Assembly (NCBI GenBank): GCA_041398745.1
Contig: JAWKUB010000015.1
Coordinates: forward strand, 1-64,000
From: JACKHO01 sp041398745
Lineage (GTDB): Bacteria > Planctomycetota > Planctomycetia > Planctomycetales > Planctomycetaceae
DNA length: 64,000 bases
Direction of reading: 5' to 3'
This document shows positions 19,001 through 28,400 of the stretch, one piece after another. The translations under genes and the position numbers were made by a program. A model generated the notes under the pieces. That model saw only the letters and a list, made by a program, of their open reading frames with translations, did not search any database and was not told the DNA's origin. How positions within the stretch are numbered: position 1 is the stretch's first letter; each line of letters starts with the position of its first letter.

Positions 19001-19945
19001 TTTCTGGCGGTGCAGAAAACGGCCGTGTCAAAGCCGAACGTGGACCCCGACGCACGATTCTCTGTGAAGGAAAAGCAGGATCGGCTGATCATCTCGTTGT
19101 CCGAGCAGTCGATTGCCGAATTCGTTTTCTCCGATCCGAAGATCCTCCGGCCGTACTTCGCGCAGGTGCGGACCCCCAGCGGCCGCCAGGTGACACGCAA
19201 TCATCCGCCCGTCGCGGGTGTCGACGGGACCGACCACGACACGATGCACCCCGGCATCTGGCTCGCGTTTGGCGACGTCAGCGGACACGACTTCTGGCGA
19301 AACAAGGGCCGAATCGACCACCTAAGCTTCACCGAACCACCGACCACGAAAAACAACGTGCTGACCTTTGCGACGCAGTCACGATTGCTACGTTCTGACG
19401 GCAGCGAACTGTGCCGCATGCGCAGCCGCTTCGAATTGTACGCGCGTCCGGTGGGTTGGCTACTGAGTTGGGAAGCGACCTTCCAATCCGACACGGGCGA
19501 GTTCTCCTTTGGCGATCAGGAAGAGATGGGATTCGGCGCGCGGGTCGCCACGCCATTGACCGAGAAAAATGGCGGGGTGATCACGAGTTCCACTGGCCGG
19601 CGATCGGCCGCATCCACCTGGGGACAGGTGGCCGCGTGGTGCGATTACTCGGGCAAGCTCGGAGAGCACCCGGTTGGCATCACGTTGATCCCCGACGCAG
19701 ACAACTTCCGCGCCAGCTGGTGGCACAACCGCGACTACGGTGTGTTCGTCGCCAATCCGTTCGGCCGCGCGGCAATGAAACAGGGCGACAAGAGCACCGT
19801 CACCATCCCACGAGGCCAGCCATTCCGCATCCGCTTCACCGCAGTCATCCATGAAGGTCAAAACTTCGCCCCGGCAGCTGAACTTCGGGCAATTCAGGAA
19901 GCACGCGACCAATCCGAAGCCGGGACAAAGAAGGAGTCGCCATGA
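16055..19945 (+). CDS. Membrane-bound dehydrogenase (PVC type) with HEAT repeats, cytochrome c and PmoA-like (DUF6807) domains
   Basis: 1296 residues; ATG 16055 follows GAGGAG by eight bases, and a signal peptide ends at AANA. Residues about 35-430 are the PVC membrane-bound dehydrogenase/NHL-type propeller (FEVTLFAREPLVRQPCSMVFD; FRNPWDVALDDGFNWPGTDND; PTDIEFGPDGALWVLGW). About 440-670 are HEAT-like helices (DDEPRVRMAAVQAVLR). About 855-1000 form the PVC haem-binding module with CFKCH near residue 868 and SIIEPSAVITEGF. From about 1010 to the end is a PmoA-like DUF6807 domain (HPGIWLAFGDVSGHDFWRNKG). The design suggests periplasmic sugar oxidation with electron transfer to cytochrome. Its stop overlaps the start of a vestigial DUF1501 mini-gene. 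Confidence 0.9.
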   Translation: MKETWTILISTMLCVTAAANAADFSDKQADTDALPAVPAAFEVTLFAREPLVRQPCSMVFDARGRLFVGMGPQYRNPTPETPGDSVVMVLDTDHDGQADQTKVFATGFNAVQGLAWHGRDLWVANAPDLTVVRDLDGDDEADEYVRIYTDLGNLEHGLHGLTWAPDGKLYMSKGNSKGLTQPGRVAPKPFRDLWGVTAPPGTPDFPEPQAFRKQIYRHAYHDPADDWGMDGGVLRCDDGGRNLEIMSRGFRNPWDVALDDGFNWPGTDNDQTTGDRVFMPFDGAHFGWNHPWSSHWSAAPHPPTAPVSGPLFEGSGTGVVFGDSPQFPPEYRGVYFINDWLRKTTFVWRPHWDGALMRPRGGDWEPFIVGGKSLFRPTDIEFGPDGALWVLGWSSGYGAEWKDGHLTNEGRIFRITWKEAPPIKATGKGRSLKKYSVEELISDFSSPLSVRRIDAQDELVRRGAPVRQTLIETLQSGRLTKMQETWTAWTLGRIAIDDTTIDQFFAQLLAHGSKPRPSLSLRIQAVRILGERARRGASFAGLNDALRTSLADDEPRVRMAAVQAVLRANRRNLYEELCSLLERESDATVYYAAWQALRRLLSEADLRSLLDDPRGPVQRAALLALLETHSLSRQEVAAVLAKHTAPAVREIAELWLAKAGAGAAEPVVRGRPIDAPSVASTVPSNDGVAVVGRLSTKSHHRYRIQPGGLRPGAAAYSDRNYRFSTMPDELVGLDIVQTANNDDGSQGDDWLSVDALLPVRVYVGNDMRQTPPKWLSEEFRRTEHIVAIDEGARFQLFVRDYSAGPVALGGNTDDGKSGGKGNYIVAVQPQPLQKQETSATVEQALVLLDTADTARGELLFRHVGGAGCFKCHSLDDARNALGPNLGGVGLRANHRHLVQSIIEPSAVITEGFTMQTVLTDDGKTYSGVLLEESGLSVSLGMSTGERVDIPKSQIEERRSSRVSAMPSMANILSPQQVADVAAFLAVQKTAVSKPNVDPDARFSVKEKQDRLIISLSEQSIAEFVFSDPKILRPYFAQVRTPSGRQVTRNHPPVAGVDGTDHDTMHPGIWLAFGDVSGHDFWRNKGRIDHLSFTEPPTTKNNVLTFATQSRLLRSDGSELCRMRSRFELYARPVGWLLSWEATFQSDTGEFSFGDQEEMGFGARVATPLTEKNGGVITSSTGRRSAASTWGQVAAWCDYSGKLGEHPVGITLIPDADNFRASWWHNRDYGVFVANPFGRAAMKQGDKSTVTIPRGQPFRIRFTAVIHEGQNFAPAAELRAIQEARDQSEAGTKKESP

Positions 19946-20058
19946 AGGGACGCACTTACACGGTCCAGGGAACCGACGGCCGCGACCATCATCCGCATGC
20001 TATCAGTATCTGGCTGGCCGATGTGCATGGACATGTCGTAAAGGAGATCATTGCGTGA
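19942..20058 (+). pseudogene. Vestigial DUF1501 gene with large internal deletion (38 codons left)
   Basis: An ATG overlapping the upstream stop (ATGA, 19942-19945) opens a 38-codon frame ending with the TGA at 20056-20058. It reads TVQGTDGRDHHPHAISIWLA and then directly DVHGHVVKEIIA. In an intact DUF1501 protein these two stretches lie about 65 residues apart near the C-terminus. The intact gene at 24048 has GKDGRDHHINGYSIFLAGGG and later LTDVHGHVLKDILA. The junction falls at CTGGCCGA, where CTGGCCG and CTGACCGA-type sequences may have supplied microhomology. The frame is preserved and the fragment overlaps the next gene's start. Confidence 0.75.
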
Positions 20059-23000
20059 GTAGCATGACGACACACACGCTTTCCGGGCATCGGTTTCGCA
20101 TCCAGCGACACCCTGTGTGTTTAGTCGTTTTTGCGCTGCTGTGCTCGGATCGCGTGAGCAATGCGGACGAGGGAGTCGAATTCTTCGAGAAAAAGGTCCG
20201 TCCGGTGCTGGTGAAGCACTGTTACCAGTGTCACAGCGCGGAGTCGGAGGACCTGAAAGGCGGATTGCGACTCGATGTGAAGGCGGGATGGCAGCTTGGC
20301 GGCGAATCGGGTGAGCCGGCGGTTGTGCCGGGCAAGCCGCACGAAAGTTCATTGATTCGTGCGATCCGGCATGATGGAGACGCTTCCGCGATGCCGCCGG
20401 GCAAGCCGCGGCTCTCCGACCAGATCGTTGCCAACCTCATCGAGTGGGTCCGGAGGGGCGCTCCCGATCCGCGCGAGGGAGCCGTGGTCCGCGATACAGG
20501 AGGCGAATGGGAAGCGGAGTTTCAACGTCGGCTAGACTGGTGGAGTCTCCGGCCGGTGGCGGAAGTCGCGCCGCCAGATGTCGCCAGCGATTGGCCGAGG
20601 GATGTCGTTGACCGATTCGTGTTGAGCCAGCTCCAGCAAAGACAATTGCAGCCCGCGGCCGACGCGGATCCGTTGAGTCTGCTGCGCCGGCTGTCGTTCG
20701 TGTTGACCGGCCTGCCGCCCTCGACCGAACTGGTGCGGACGTTCCCCGCTCGGTTTGAAAAGGAACCGTCTGCGGCGATCGAGGGGATCGTTGACGAATT
20801 CCTGAAGTCGCCCCATTTTGGCGAAAGGATCGCCCGGCACTGGATGGACGTCGTCCGCTACACCGACACCTATGGCTACGAATGGGACAACCCGGCCAAA
20901 GGCTCGTGGGAGTATCGAGACTACCTGATCCGCGCGTTCAACAGCGATGTCGGCTTTGATCAGCTCATCCGCGAGCAGATCGCGGGGGACTTGCTGGCGA
21001 CTCCGCGCATCGATGCGACGAGTGGACTCAATGAGAGCCTGATTGGGCCGGTGTTCTACCACTTGGGTGAGCATCGGCACGGCGACAACGAGATCATCAA
21101 CGGCGTCCGCGAGGAAATGATCGACAACAAGATTGACGCGTTCTCGAAAGCGTTGCTGGCGATGACCGTTGCCTGTGCGCGATGTCACGATCACAAACTC
21201 GACGCGATCTCGCAGAGGGATTATTACGCGCTGGCGGGGATGTTCATGACGCCCCGCTGGACGTCGCGTTCGATTGATGCTTCACAACAGAACGCCACGA
21301 AGATTGAGGAACTGAAGCGGGTGCGCGATGCAATTCGAGAACGAACGTCGATGCTGTGGGCCCGCGGCGCCGCGGAACTGGCGTCCGGGGACGCACTGCG
21401 CCGCGCCGCCGTGAAGTTTGATCGGGCCGAGCTGGCGAAGGCCAAGCCGGGAGAGATCGAGTGGTTGCTGCACCACCTGCTTCCCCAAGCGACTGACACC
21501 GTGTGGCGGGAGTCGAAGCAGCTGGCGGCGAGTTCTGCCGAAAAAGGGACGACGCTGGAGGTGCAGGAGGACGGCTCTATCCTTGCGACGGGGGACGTCC
21601 CCGGGACCGACGTCTTTACAGTGACGTTTCAGACTGGGCCAGGAGCTGTGGATCAGATTCGTCTCGAAGCCCTCACGCACGATACACTCGGCAACAAAGG
21701 TCCAGGGCGAACGCCGCACGGCAATTTCGTCCTCAGCCATCTCCGCGTTAGCGTGAAGCCGTTCGCTGCGGCTGCCAATGACTCCAGTGAGAACGTCGCT
21801 CTGGATGAATCGCAACCGGTCACGCTGGCTGCGGCGCGGGCCGATTACGAACAACCGAACTATCCAGTCGCCGATGCGCTCAGTCCAGCGGGCAACAAGG
21901 GATGGGGAGTCGGCCTTGGCGGCAACATGGACCGCACGGCGTGGTTCACCTTCACCAAACCGGTCGAGCTTCCGCACGGGGGCCAGTGGACCGTGACGCT
22001 CGAACATCGCTATGGCAGCCAGCACATTCTCGGTCGGTTTCGGATCACGGCTGGAGCCGGAACTTCGTTGGCGCAGTCCGAAATGAGACCGGCGAGTGAC
22101 GAGGCAACGGTCACGGCGTGGCAGCGGCTCGCCAGCCAGTGGCGCACGACCAGCCAGCAACATCGCGCGTCGAACTCGAAGTTCAAGTCGCTGATCGATC
22201 TCTCGCAGCCTGATCTTCCGAACGGCTTTGTGATCGACGGCGACGGCATGCGGACCGGCTACACAACCGGTGGTGAGCCGCTGATCGCGCTGGAAGGGGA
22301 CGTGGCGGTCGAGCGACTGCTCCCGCGCGGTTATCACACGCATGCCCTCTCGTCCAAACTCCCCGGCGCGTTGCGGCTGCCGCGACAAGAGGATCTGCCC
22401 GGCCCGTTCGTCAGTGTGGCGCTGGCGGGAGACGAGTGGAGCGGCTATCTGCGTGTCTCGGACAACGCATTCCAGACCGAACATGTCACGTTTCTCAGCC
22501 AGCGGCAGCCGGCTTGGACCACCCTCGGCGACATCTCAGCAGCGAATGGCATTCAGCGCGTGGCGTATGAAATCGCCACCAGCGACCTGAATCCCAACTT
22601 TCCCCCGCGCACCGGAGTGGCCGAGGCTGGTGGAAAGAAGCTGCTGCCACAGGACGATGGCTTCGACAAACGAAGCTGGTTCAGCGTGACGGGCATCGTC
22701 AGCCATGACCAATCCGGCCAGCCAATGGACGACTTGCAGCGGTTCGCAAGTCTGTTTGCCGATCCGGCTCCTTCCGGCACGCAAGAGGCCTGGCGGCGTG
22801 TCGGCGGCTGGCTGGCCGACAGCGTCGCGAATTATCGGAAGGGGGCAGTCAGTGACGACGAAGTGCGTCTCGTGAACTGGTTGCTGGGTCGAGGTCTGCT
22901 GGACAATGGGTTGGCTGATGATGCGGAACTGGCGACGCTGGTCAGGCAGTATCGCGACGTCGAGGCGTCTCTGGCGTTTCCTCGGACATGCAACAGCATG

Positions 23001-24023
23001 GATGAACGCGGCGTCACGCCCATGAATTATGCTCTGCATATTCGCGGCGACATCAATCGCCGCGGCGACCGCGTACCGCGCGGCCTGCCACAGTTCGTTG
23101 CCGAATCGCAATCGCTGCATCCCCACTCGTTCAGCGGCGAGCCGAGCCACAGTCAACACAGCGGTCGTCTGGCGCTCGCGGAGTTCCTGACCGATCCTCG
23201 CCACGGGCTGGCGGCGCGCGTGTACGTCAATCGAGTCTGGCAATGGGTCTTCTGCGACGGGCTGGTACGGACCCCCAACGATTTTGGTCATCTGGGCGAG
23301 CAACCCTTGCACCCCGAGCTGCTGGATTACTTGACTCGCGAGTTTATCGCCGACGGCTGGTCCACGAAGCGTCTCATCCGGCGGCTGGTTTTGAGCCGCA
23401 CGTTCCGTCAGTCGGGCACAGTCTCCGCCGCGGCCCTGGCCATCGATCCGTCCAACCGCTGGCTGCACCACTATCCCACGCGGCGGCTTGAGTCCGAGTC
23501 CATTCGCGACTCGCTGCTGACTGTCTCTGGCCGGCTTGATCCCTCGCTGTATGGCAGGCCCGTCAATCCGCGTCGGCAGGTTGAGGACGCGGCGAAGCGG
23601 TTGTTCTCCGGTCCGCTCGACGGGAACGGCCGGCGCTCGATCTATCTGGAAGTGTCGATCATGGACCGTTCGAAGTTTCTGCAGAGCTTCAACGCGCCCG
23701 ACCCGAAACTCCCCACGGGCCGCCGAGATGAAACCAACGTCCCCGCCCAGGCGCTGATGATGCTCAACGATCCGTTCGTGCGGGCGATGGCCGACCACTG
23801 GTCCGCTCGACTGGTCGCGGATAACAGTCCGTCGGTCGAGCACCGGATCCAATCCATGTTTACGCGAGCTCTCGGTCGCCTGCCGGAAGCGGAGGAGTTG
23901 GCCCGCTGGACAACGTTGGTCAACAGCCTGTCCGCCGGCGACCATGTTCTGACTGACCGCGAAACTTGGAAACACGCGGCGCACACGATGTTCAATTTGC
24001 AGGAATTCACGCACTACAGATGA
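20055..24023 (+). CDS. PSCyt1-DUF1549-DUF1553 cytochrome protein
   Basis: 1322 residues from GTG 20055, eight bases after AAGGAG; ATG 20064 is the alternative. A signal segment (VCLVVFALLCSDRVSNA) precedes PSCyt1 with the haem motif CYQCH at about 56-60 and the MPP loop DASAMPPGKPRLSD. DUF1549 covers about 180-385 (RLSFVLTGLPPS; WMDVVRYTDTYGYEWDNP; CARCHDHKLDAISQ, a second CxxCH). A long middle section contains a beta-sandwich insert (GNKGWGVGLGGNMDRTAWFTF). DUF1553 occupies about 1040-1250 (RVYVNRVWQWVFCDGLVRTPNDFG; ALMMLNDPFVRAMADHW). The family is the planctomycete surface/periplasmic cytochrome usually encoded before a DUF1501 gene, as here. Function is unproven; glycan-associated redox chemistry is inferred. 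Confidence 0.92.
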   Translation: MSSMTTHTLSGHRFRIQRHPVCLVVFALLCSDRVSNADEGVEFFEKKVRPVLVKHCYQCHSAESEDLKGGLRLDVKAGWQLGGESGEPAVVPGKPHESSLIRAIRHDGDASAMPPGKPRLSDQIVANLIEWVRRGAPDPREGAVVRDTGGEWEAEFQRRLDWWSLRPVAEVAPPDVASDWPRDVVDRFVLSQLQQRQLQPAADADPLSLLRRLSFVLTGLPPSTELVRTFPARFEKEPSAAIEGIVDEFLKSPHFGERIARHWMDVVRYTDTYGYEWDNPAKGSWEYRDYLIRAFNSDVGFDQLIREQIAGDLLATPRIDATSGLNESLIGPVFYHLGEHRHGDNEIINGVREEMIDNKIDAFSKALLAMTVACARCHDHKLDAISQRDYYALAGMFMTPRWTSRSIDASQQNATKIEELKRVRDAIRERTSMLWARGAAELASGDALRRAAVKFDRAELAKAKPGEIEWLLHHLLPQATDTVWRESKQLAASSAEKGTTLEVQEDGSILATGDVPGTDVFTVTFQTGPGAVDQIRLEALTHDTLGNKGPGRTPHGNFVLSHLRVSVKPFAAAANDSSENVALDESQPVTLAAARADYEQPNYPVADALSPAGNKGWGVGLGGNMDRTAWFTFTKPVELPHGGQWTVTLEHRYGSQHILGRFRITAGAGTSLAQSEMRPASDEATVTAWQRLASQWRTTSQQHRASNSKFKSLIDLSQPDLPNGFVIDGDGMRTGYTTGGEPLIALEGDVAVERLLPRGYHTHALSSKLPGALRLPRQEDLPGPFVSVALAGDEWSGYLRVSDNAFQTEHVTFLSQRQPAWTTLGDISAANGIQRVAYEIATSDLNPNFPPRTGVAEAGGKKLLPQDDGFDKRSWFSVTGIVSHDQSGQPMDDLQRFASLFADPAPSGTQEAWRRVGGWLADSVANYRKGAVSDDEVRLVNWLLGRGLLDNGLADDAELATLVRQYRDVEASLAFPRTCNSMDERGVTPMNYALHIRGDINRRGDRVPRGLPQFVAESQSLHPHSFSGEPSHSQHSGRLALAEFLTDPRHGLAARVYVNRVWQWVFCDGLVRTPNDFGHLGEQPLHPELLDYLTREFIADGWSTKRLIRRLVLSRTFRQSGTVSAAALAIDPSNRWLHHYPTRRLESESIRDSLLTVSGRLDPSLYGRPVNPRRQVEDAAKRLFSGPLDGNGRRSIYLEVSIMDRSKFLQSFNAPDPKLPTGRRDETNVPAQALMMLNDPFVRAMADHWSARLVADNSPSVEHRIQSMFTRALGRLPEAEELARWTTLVNSLSAGDHVLTDRETWKHAAHTMFNLQEFTHYR

Positions 24024-24047
24024 GCGGGTTTGCCTTAGAGGTTGCCG

Positions 24048-25454
24048 ATGTCACTCCACACACCCATTTCTCGACGCCAGCTGCTGCAGTCCGCATCGAC
24101 CGGCTTTGGTTGGCTGGCGCTGGCCGGGTTGCTCTCTGAGGAGTCCCGCGCGGAGCCCGCGTCGCGGCAGCCCAAGCCGCACTTCCCTCCGAAAATCCGC
24201 AGCGTCGTCTTCTGCTTCATGGACGGCGGGCCGAGCCATGTTGACACGTTCGATCCCAAGCCGATGCTGAAGAAGCACGAGGGAGAGAAAGTCGGCGATC
24301 AGTCGACCAATGCGCTATATGTCGACCGGAATCGGAAGTGGCTCCCTAGCCCGTGGGAATTCCGGCAGCGCGGTGAAAGCGGTCTGTGGGTCAGTGATCT
24401 GTTCCCGCACATTGCCGACGTGGCCGATGAGATCTGCGTCGTTCGTTCGATGGTTGGCCACCTGCCGCTGCACGGGCAGCAGAACTTGTTGCTGCACACT
24501 GGCCGCGTGACAGGCCAGCATCCGAGCCTCGGCGCGTGGGTTTCTTACGGACTGGGAACCGAGAATCGCGATTTGCCCGGCTACGTGCTGCTGAACAACG
24601 ACTGGGTTCCCAATGGCGGGATGGAGAACTTCGGCAGCTCTTATCTGCCCGCCAGTCATCAGGCGACGATGGTGCGAGCCAAGGGAGTTCCCGTCGACAA
24701 CATCGTTCCGGCCGATGCTACCGACCTGCAGCGCCGCAAGCTGGCCCTGCTCGCCGATCAGAACTCCGCCTTCGCCGGAAAAACGTCAAACGCTGACAGG
24801 ATCGAAGCGGCGATCGCCAACTACGAAACTGCCTTCCGCATGCAGACAGCGCTGCCGAAGCTTGCGGACATCGGCTGTGAGCCCGCCCATATCCAGGCGA
24901 TGTACGGCGTCGGCTCGCAGGATGAGCATCAGAACTACTACGCGATGCAGACGCTCCGCGCCCGGCGGCTGGTCGAAGCGGGCGTGCGGTTCGTCGAAAT
25001 CACGTGTCCCAGCTTCGACGGCAATAATTCGCCGTGGGACCAGCATGGGGCGCTCAAGGCAAATCATGAAAAGAACGCCCGCATCACCGAGCAGTCGGTC
25101 GCCGCGCTGATTCGCGACCTCAAGCAGCGTGGCATGCTGGACGAGACGTTGGTGGTGTGGGCCGGCGAAATGGGGCGCACGCCACACAGCCCCGGAAAGG
25201 ACGGCCGCGATCATCACATTAACGGTTACTCGATCTTCCTGGCCGGCGGCGGTATCCGCGGAGGCATGACCTACGGAACAACCAACGACTTCGGCGAAGC
25301 GGTCGCGGATAACCCGGTCACGATCCACGACATCCACGCCACGATCCTGCACCTGCTCGGGATCGACCACCAGCGACTCACCTATCGCCACGGCGGCCGC
25401 GACCACCGTCTGACCGACGTGCATGGACATGTGCTGAAGGATATCCTGGCATGA
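24048..25454 (+). CDS. DUF1501 family protein, Tat-exported
   Basis: 468 residues; ATG 24048 lies six bases after AGAGG, better than TTG 24042. The N-terminus has a twin-arginine motif (SRRQLLQSAS). The body shows FCFMDGGPSHVDTFDPKP, VVRSMVGHLPLHGQQ, WAGEMGRTPHSPGKDGRDHH and the closing LTDVHGHVLKDILA. DUF1501 belongs to the alkaline-phosphatase/sulfatase fold superclan, and the GxxxHxDTFDPKP and GRDHH stretches are at metal-ligand positions of that fold. It is probably periplasmic and works with the preceding PSCyt1 protein. Its stop codon overlaps the next gene's start (ATGA). Confidence 0.93.
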   Translation: MSLHTPISRRQLLQSASTGFGWLALAGLLSEESRAEPASRQPKPHFPPKIRSVVFCFMDGGPSHVDTFDPKPMLKKHEGEKVGDQSTNALYVDRNRKWLPSPWEFRQRGESGLWVSDLFPHIADVADEICVVRSMVGHLPLHGQQNLLLHTGRVTGQHPSLGAWVSYGLGTENRDLPGYVLLNNDWVPNGGMENFGSSYLPASHQATMVRAKGVPVDNIVPADATDLQRRKLALLADQNSAFAGKTSNADRIEAAIANYETAFRMQTALPKLADIGCEPAHIQAMYGVGSQDEHQNYYAMQTLRARRLVEAGVRFVEITCPSFDGNNSPWDQHGALKANHEKNARITEQSVAALIRDLKQRGMLDETLVVWAGEMGRTPHSPGKDGRDHHINGYSIFLAGGGIRGGMTYGTTNDFGEAVADNPVTIHDIHATILHLLGIDHQRLTYRHGGRDHRLTDVHGHVLKDILA

Positions 25455-28400
25455 TTGATACGAAAAGACGTTCATTCGCTGCGCTCGCCTTCCTGATGGC
25501 ATGGTGCTTGTCAGAGTGCGCGCTTGTGGGTGCGGACGACTTTTCTCCGAAGCAAATCGAGCTGTTCGAAAAGGATGTTCGGCCGCTGTTGAAGGCGAAG
25601 TGTCTGTCGTGTCACGGGCCGGACAAGCAGGCAGGAGGGCTGCGGCTTGATTCTTTGCAATCTGCGCTCAAAGGCGGCGACTCAGGGCCGGCAATTGTGC
25701 CGGGCGATGCCGCGAAGAGCCTGCTGGTGAAGGCCGTTCGGTTCGACGATCCTGATCTGCAGATGCCGCCCAAAGATCAACTGGCTGCCAAGGAGATCCA
25801 GGCGCTGACGTGGTGGATCAATGACGGAGCTGTCTGGCCTCGGCCGGTGCTGGTGTTGTTTGACGATGAAGAGCCGTTCCTGGCGGCGCTCACCAAAGGC
25901 GAGGCAAAGTCGCGGTTTGAGCGGCGCGATACGCATCGTGGTTCGCTGGCCGTGGCAGTTTCGCCGCGTGAAAAGTTCGACGAGCAGATTGCCGATTGGA
26001 AGTTGCCGATTCGCGAAAAGCCCGGGCCGGCCGAATTTCGCTATTTGCGGTACGCGTGGAAGAAAACGGGTGGCGGAGGCGCCATGCTCGAAGTCGCTCG
26101 CGAAGGCAAATGGCCGCCAGCGAAAGCGACGCCCGCGCCCGGTGGCCGCTATGTCGCCGGGCCAAATGAAACGGGCATGGATGCGATTGTGGTCGACGAT
26201 GCCGCGCCCCAGGACTGGACGGTGGTGACCATCGACTTGTGGAAGGATCTGGGCGACTGCGAAGTGACCGGACTGTCGCTGATGGCCAGCGGCAGCGGCG
26301 AAACCCTGTTCGACGCGATGCTGCTTGGCAGTTCGATTGCTGATCTCGATGCATGGTCTCCTGGGCGAGGTGACCTGGCTTTTAAGCCCGCTCCTAAGAT
26401 TGAGCCGGTCGGAACGGCGTTCGAGGATTCACGCAACCCCATCCGTAAATTGTTTCGTGGCGAACGATTGGATCTCTGGTCGCTGAAGCCGGTTGTCAGC
26501 ACTTCCGTTCTCGAGACTCAGCGGGGTGATTCTGCGGAGCTGTCCTCCAAAATGATTGACCGTTTGATCGACAAACGACTTGCCGAAGCCGACATCACAC
26601 CGGCCCCCGAAGCCGATCGCCGCACGCTGATTCGACGCCTGGCGTTCGATCTCACCGGCCTGCCTCCGAAACCGGACGAAGTGGCAACATTCCTTGGCGA
26701 CAAGTCGCCCGATGCGCTGGAAACGGTCGTCGACCGATTGCTGGCATCAGCTGCCTACGGCGAGCGTCAGGCAAGGTTGTGGCTCGACGTCGTTCGCTAC
26801 GCCGACACCAATGGGTACGAACGAGACGAGTTCCGCCCGCGGATCTGGATGTATCGCGATTACGTCGTCCGTTCGTTCAACTCCGACAAGCCGTTCGACC
26901 AATTCATTCGCGAGCAGCTTGCTGGTGACGAGATCGTCAACGGACTGCCGCAGAATTCCGCCGAAGCCGATGCGCTCATTGCGACCGGCTACCTGCGGCT
27001 GGGACAGTGGGACAGCACGGCGTCGATCTTTCAGGAAGAAGATCGTCTCCGCGCCGAAATGATGGCTGACCTGACCAACACCACGGCGTCTGCGTTTCTC
27101 GGCCTGACGATGTCGTGCTGTCAGTGTCACGACCACAAGTATGATCCCTTATCGCAGGCCGACCATTACCGGCTGAGGGCGTTCTTTGCCGGAGTCACAC
27201 CACAGGACGATCTGGTCGTTGAACTGCCGCAGCAGCGTCAGGCGAACGAACAGCACAACTCCGCGCTCGGCCAGCGGATCGAACAACTCAAGGCCGAACA
27301 GGCGAAGCTCGACAAGGAGCAGGAACCGGGCAAGACGCGAGCCGCGGAATTATCGAAGGAGATCTCGGCTCTCGAGGCGCAAAAGCGTCAGCCGCTGAGT
27401 GCGATGGGAGCGACCGACGCGGGCTCGTCGGCTCCGGTGACTCGCGTGTTGTACCAGGGAGTGTTTCGCGATCCGCGTGACGAAGTCGCGCCCGGCTTTC
27501 CGTCCGTGCTGTATCCAGGACCGGCAGAGATTCACGCGCCGACGGAGAGCACTACGGGACGACGGCTCGCTCTGGCCAACTGGATTACCTCATCCAGTAA
27601 TCCGTGGCCGGCGCGCGTTATCGTGAACCGAGTTTGGCAGCAGCATTTTGGCACGGGGCTGGTGGCGACGCCCAATGACTTCGGAATGACGGGAGCTCGA
27701 CCAACCCATCCCGAATTGCTCGACTACCTGGCTGCGAGATTTGTCAGAGACGGCTGGTCGATCAAGCGGCTCCATCGAGCGATTGTCATGACAAGGGCCT
27801 ATCGCCGCGAGTCAGCACACGAGGCTGTAGCGGCAAAGATCGATCCGGACAACCGCCTGCTGTGGCGGCAGAACGTGCGACGACTGGATGCTGAGACCCT
27901 GCGGGACAGCCTGCTGGCAGTGTCGGGGCTGCTCAAGAAGAACGACGGCGGCAAGCCGATATGGCCCGAGGTTCCCCGCGAACTGCTGCACGCTCAGCCG
28001 GCGATTCTGGAAGCGATCGAGGGGAAAGACGATGGACGGCGTCAGGGCTGGTACACCGACCCCGTCGAAGCGACCGACGTTCGCAGCCTGTACCTCGTGC
28101 GGAAACGCTGTCTGCCGATCCCGTTTCTGCAGGCATTCGATTTACCGGACACGACCGTGTCGTGCGCCCGTCGTGATACGACCGTCGTGGCTCCACAGGC
28201 CTTGATGCTGCTGAACAGCCTGACCGCCGTGCGATATGCAGAGGCGTTCGCCGATCGAGTTTGGCAGGCTTGCAAACTGCCAGCCGGCGAATCGCAAGAG
28301 ACGGATGAGTCGCCCCGAATCGTCGCGGCCGTTTTTCAGCTCGCCCTGGCCCGTGATCCCGAACCCGAAGAACGAAAACTCGCTCAAGACCTGCTGCTGC

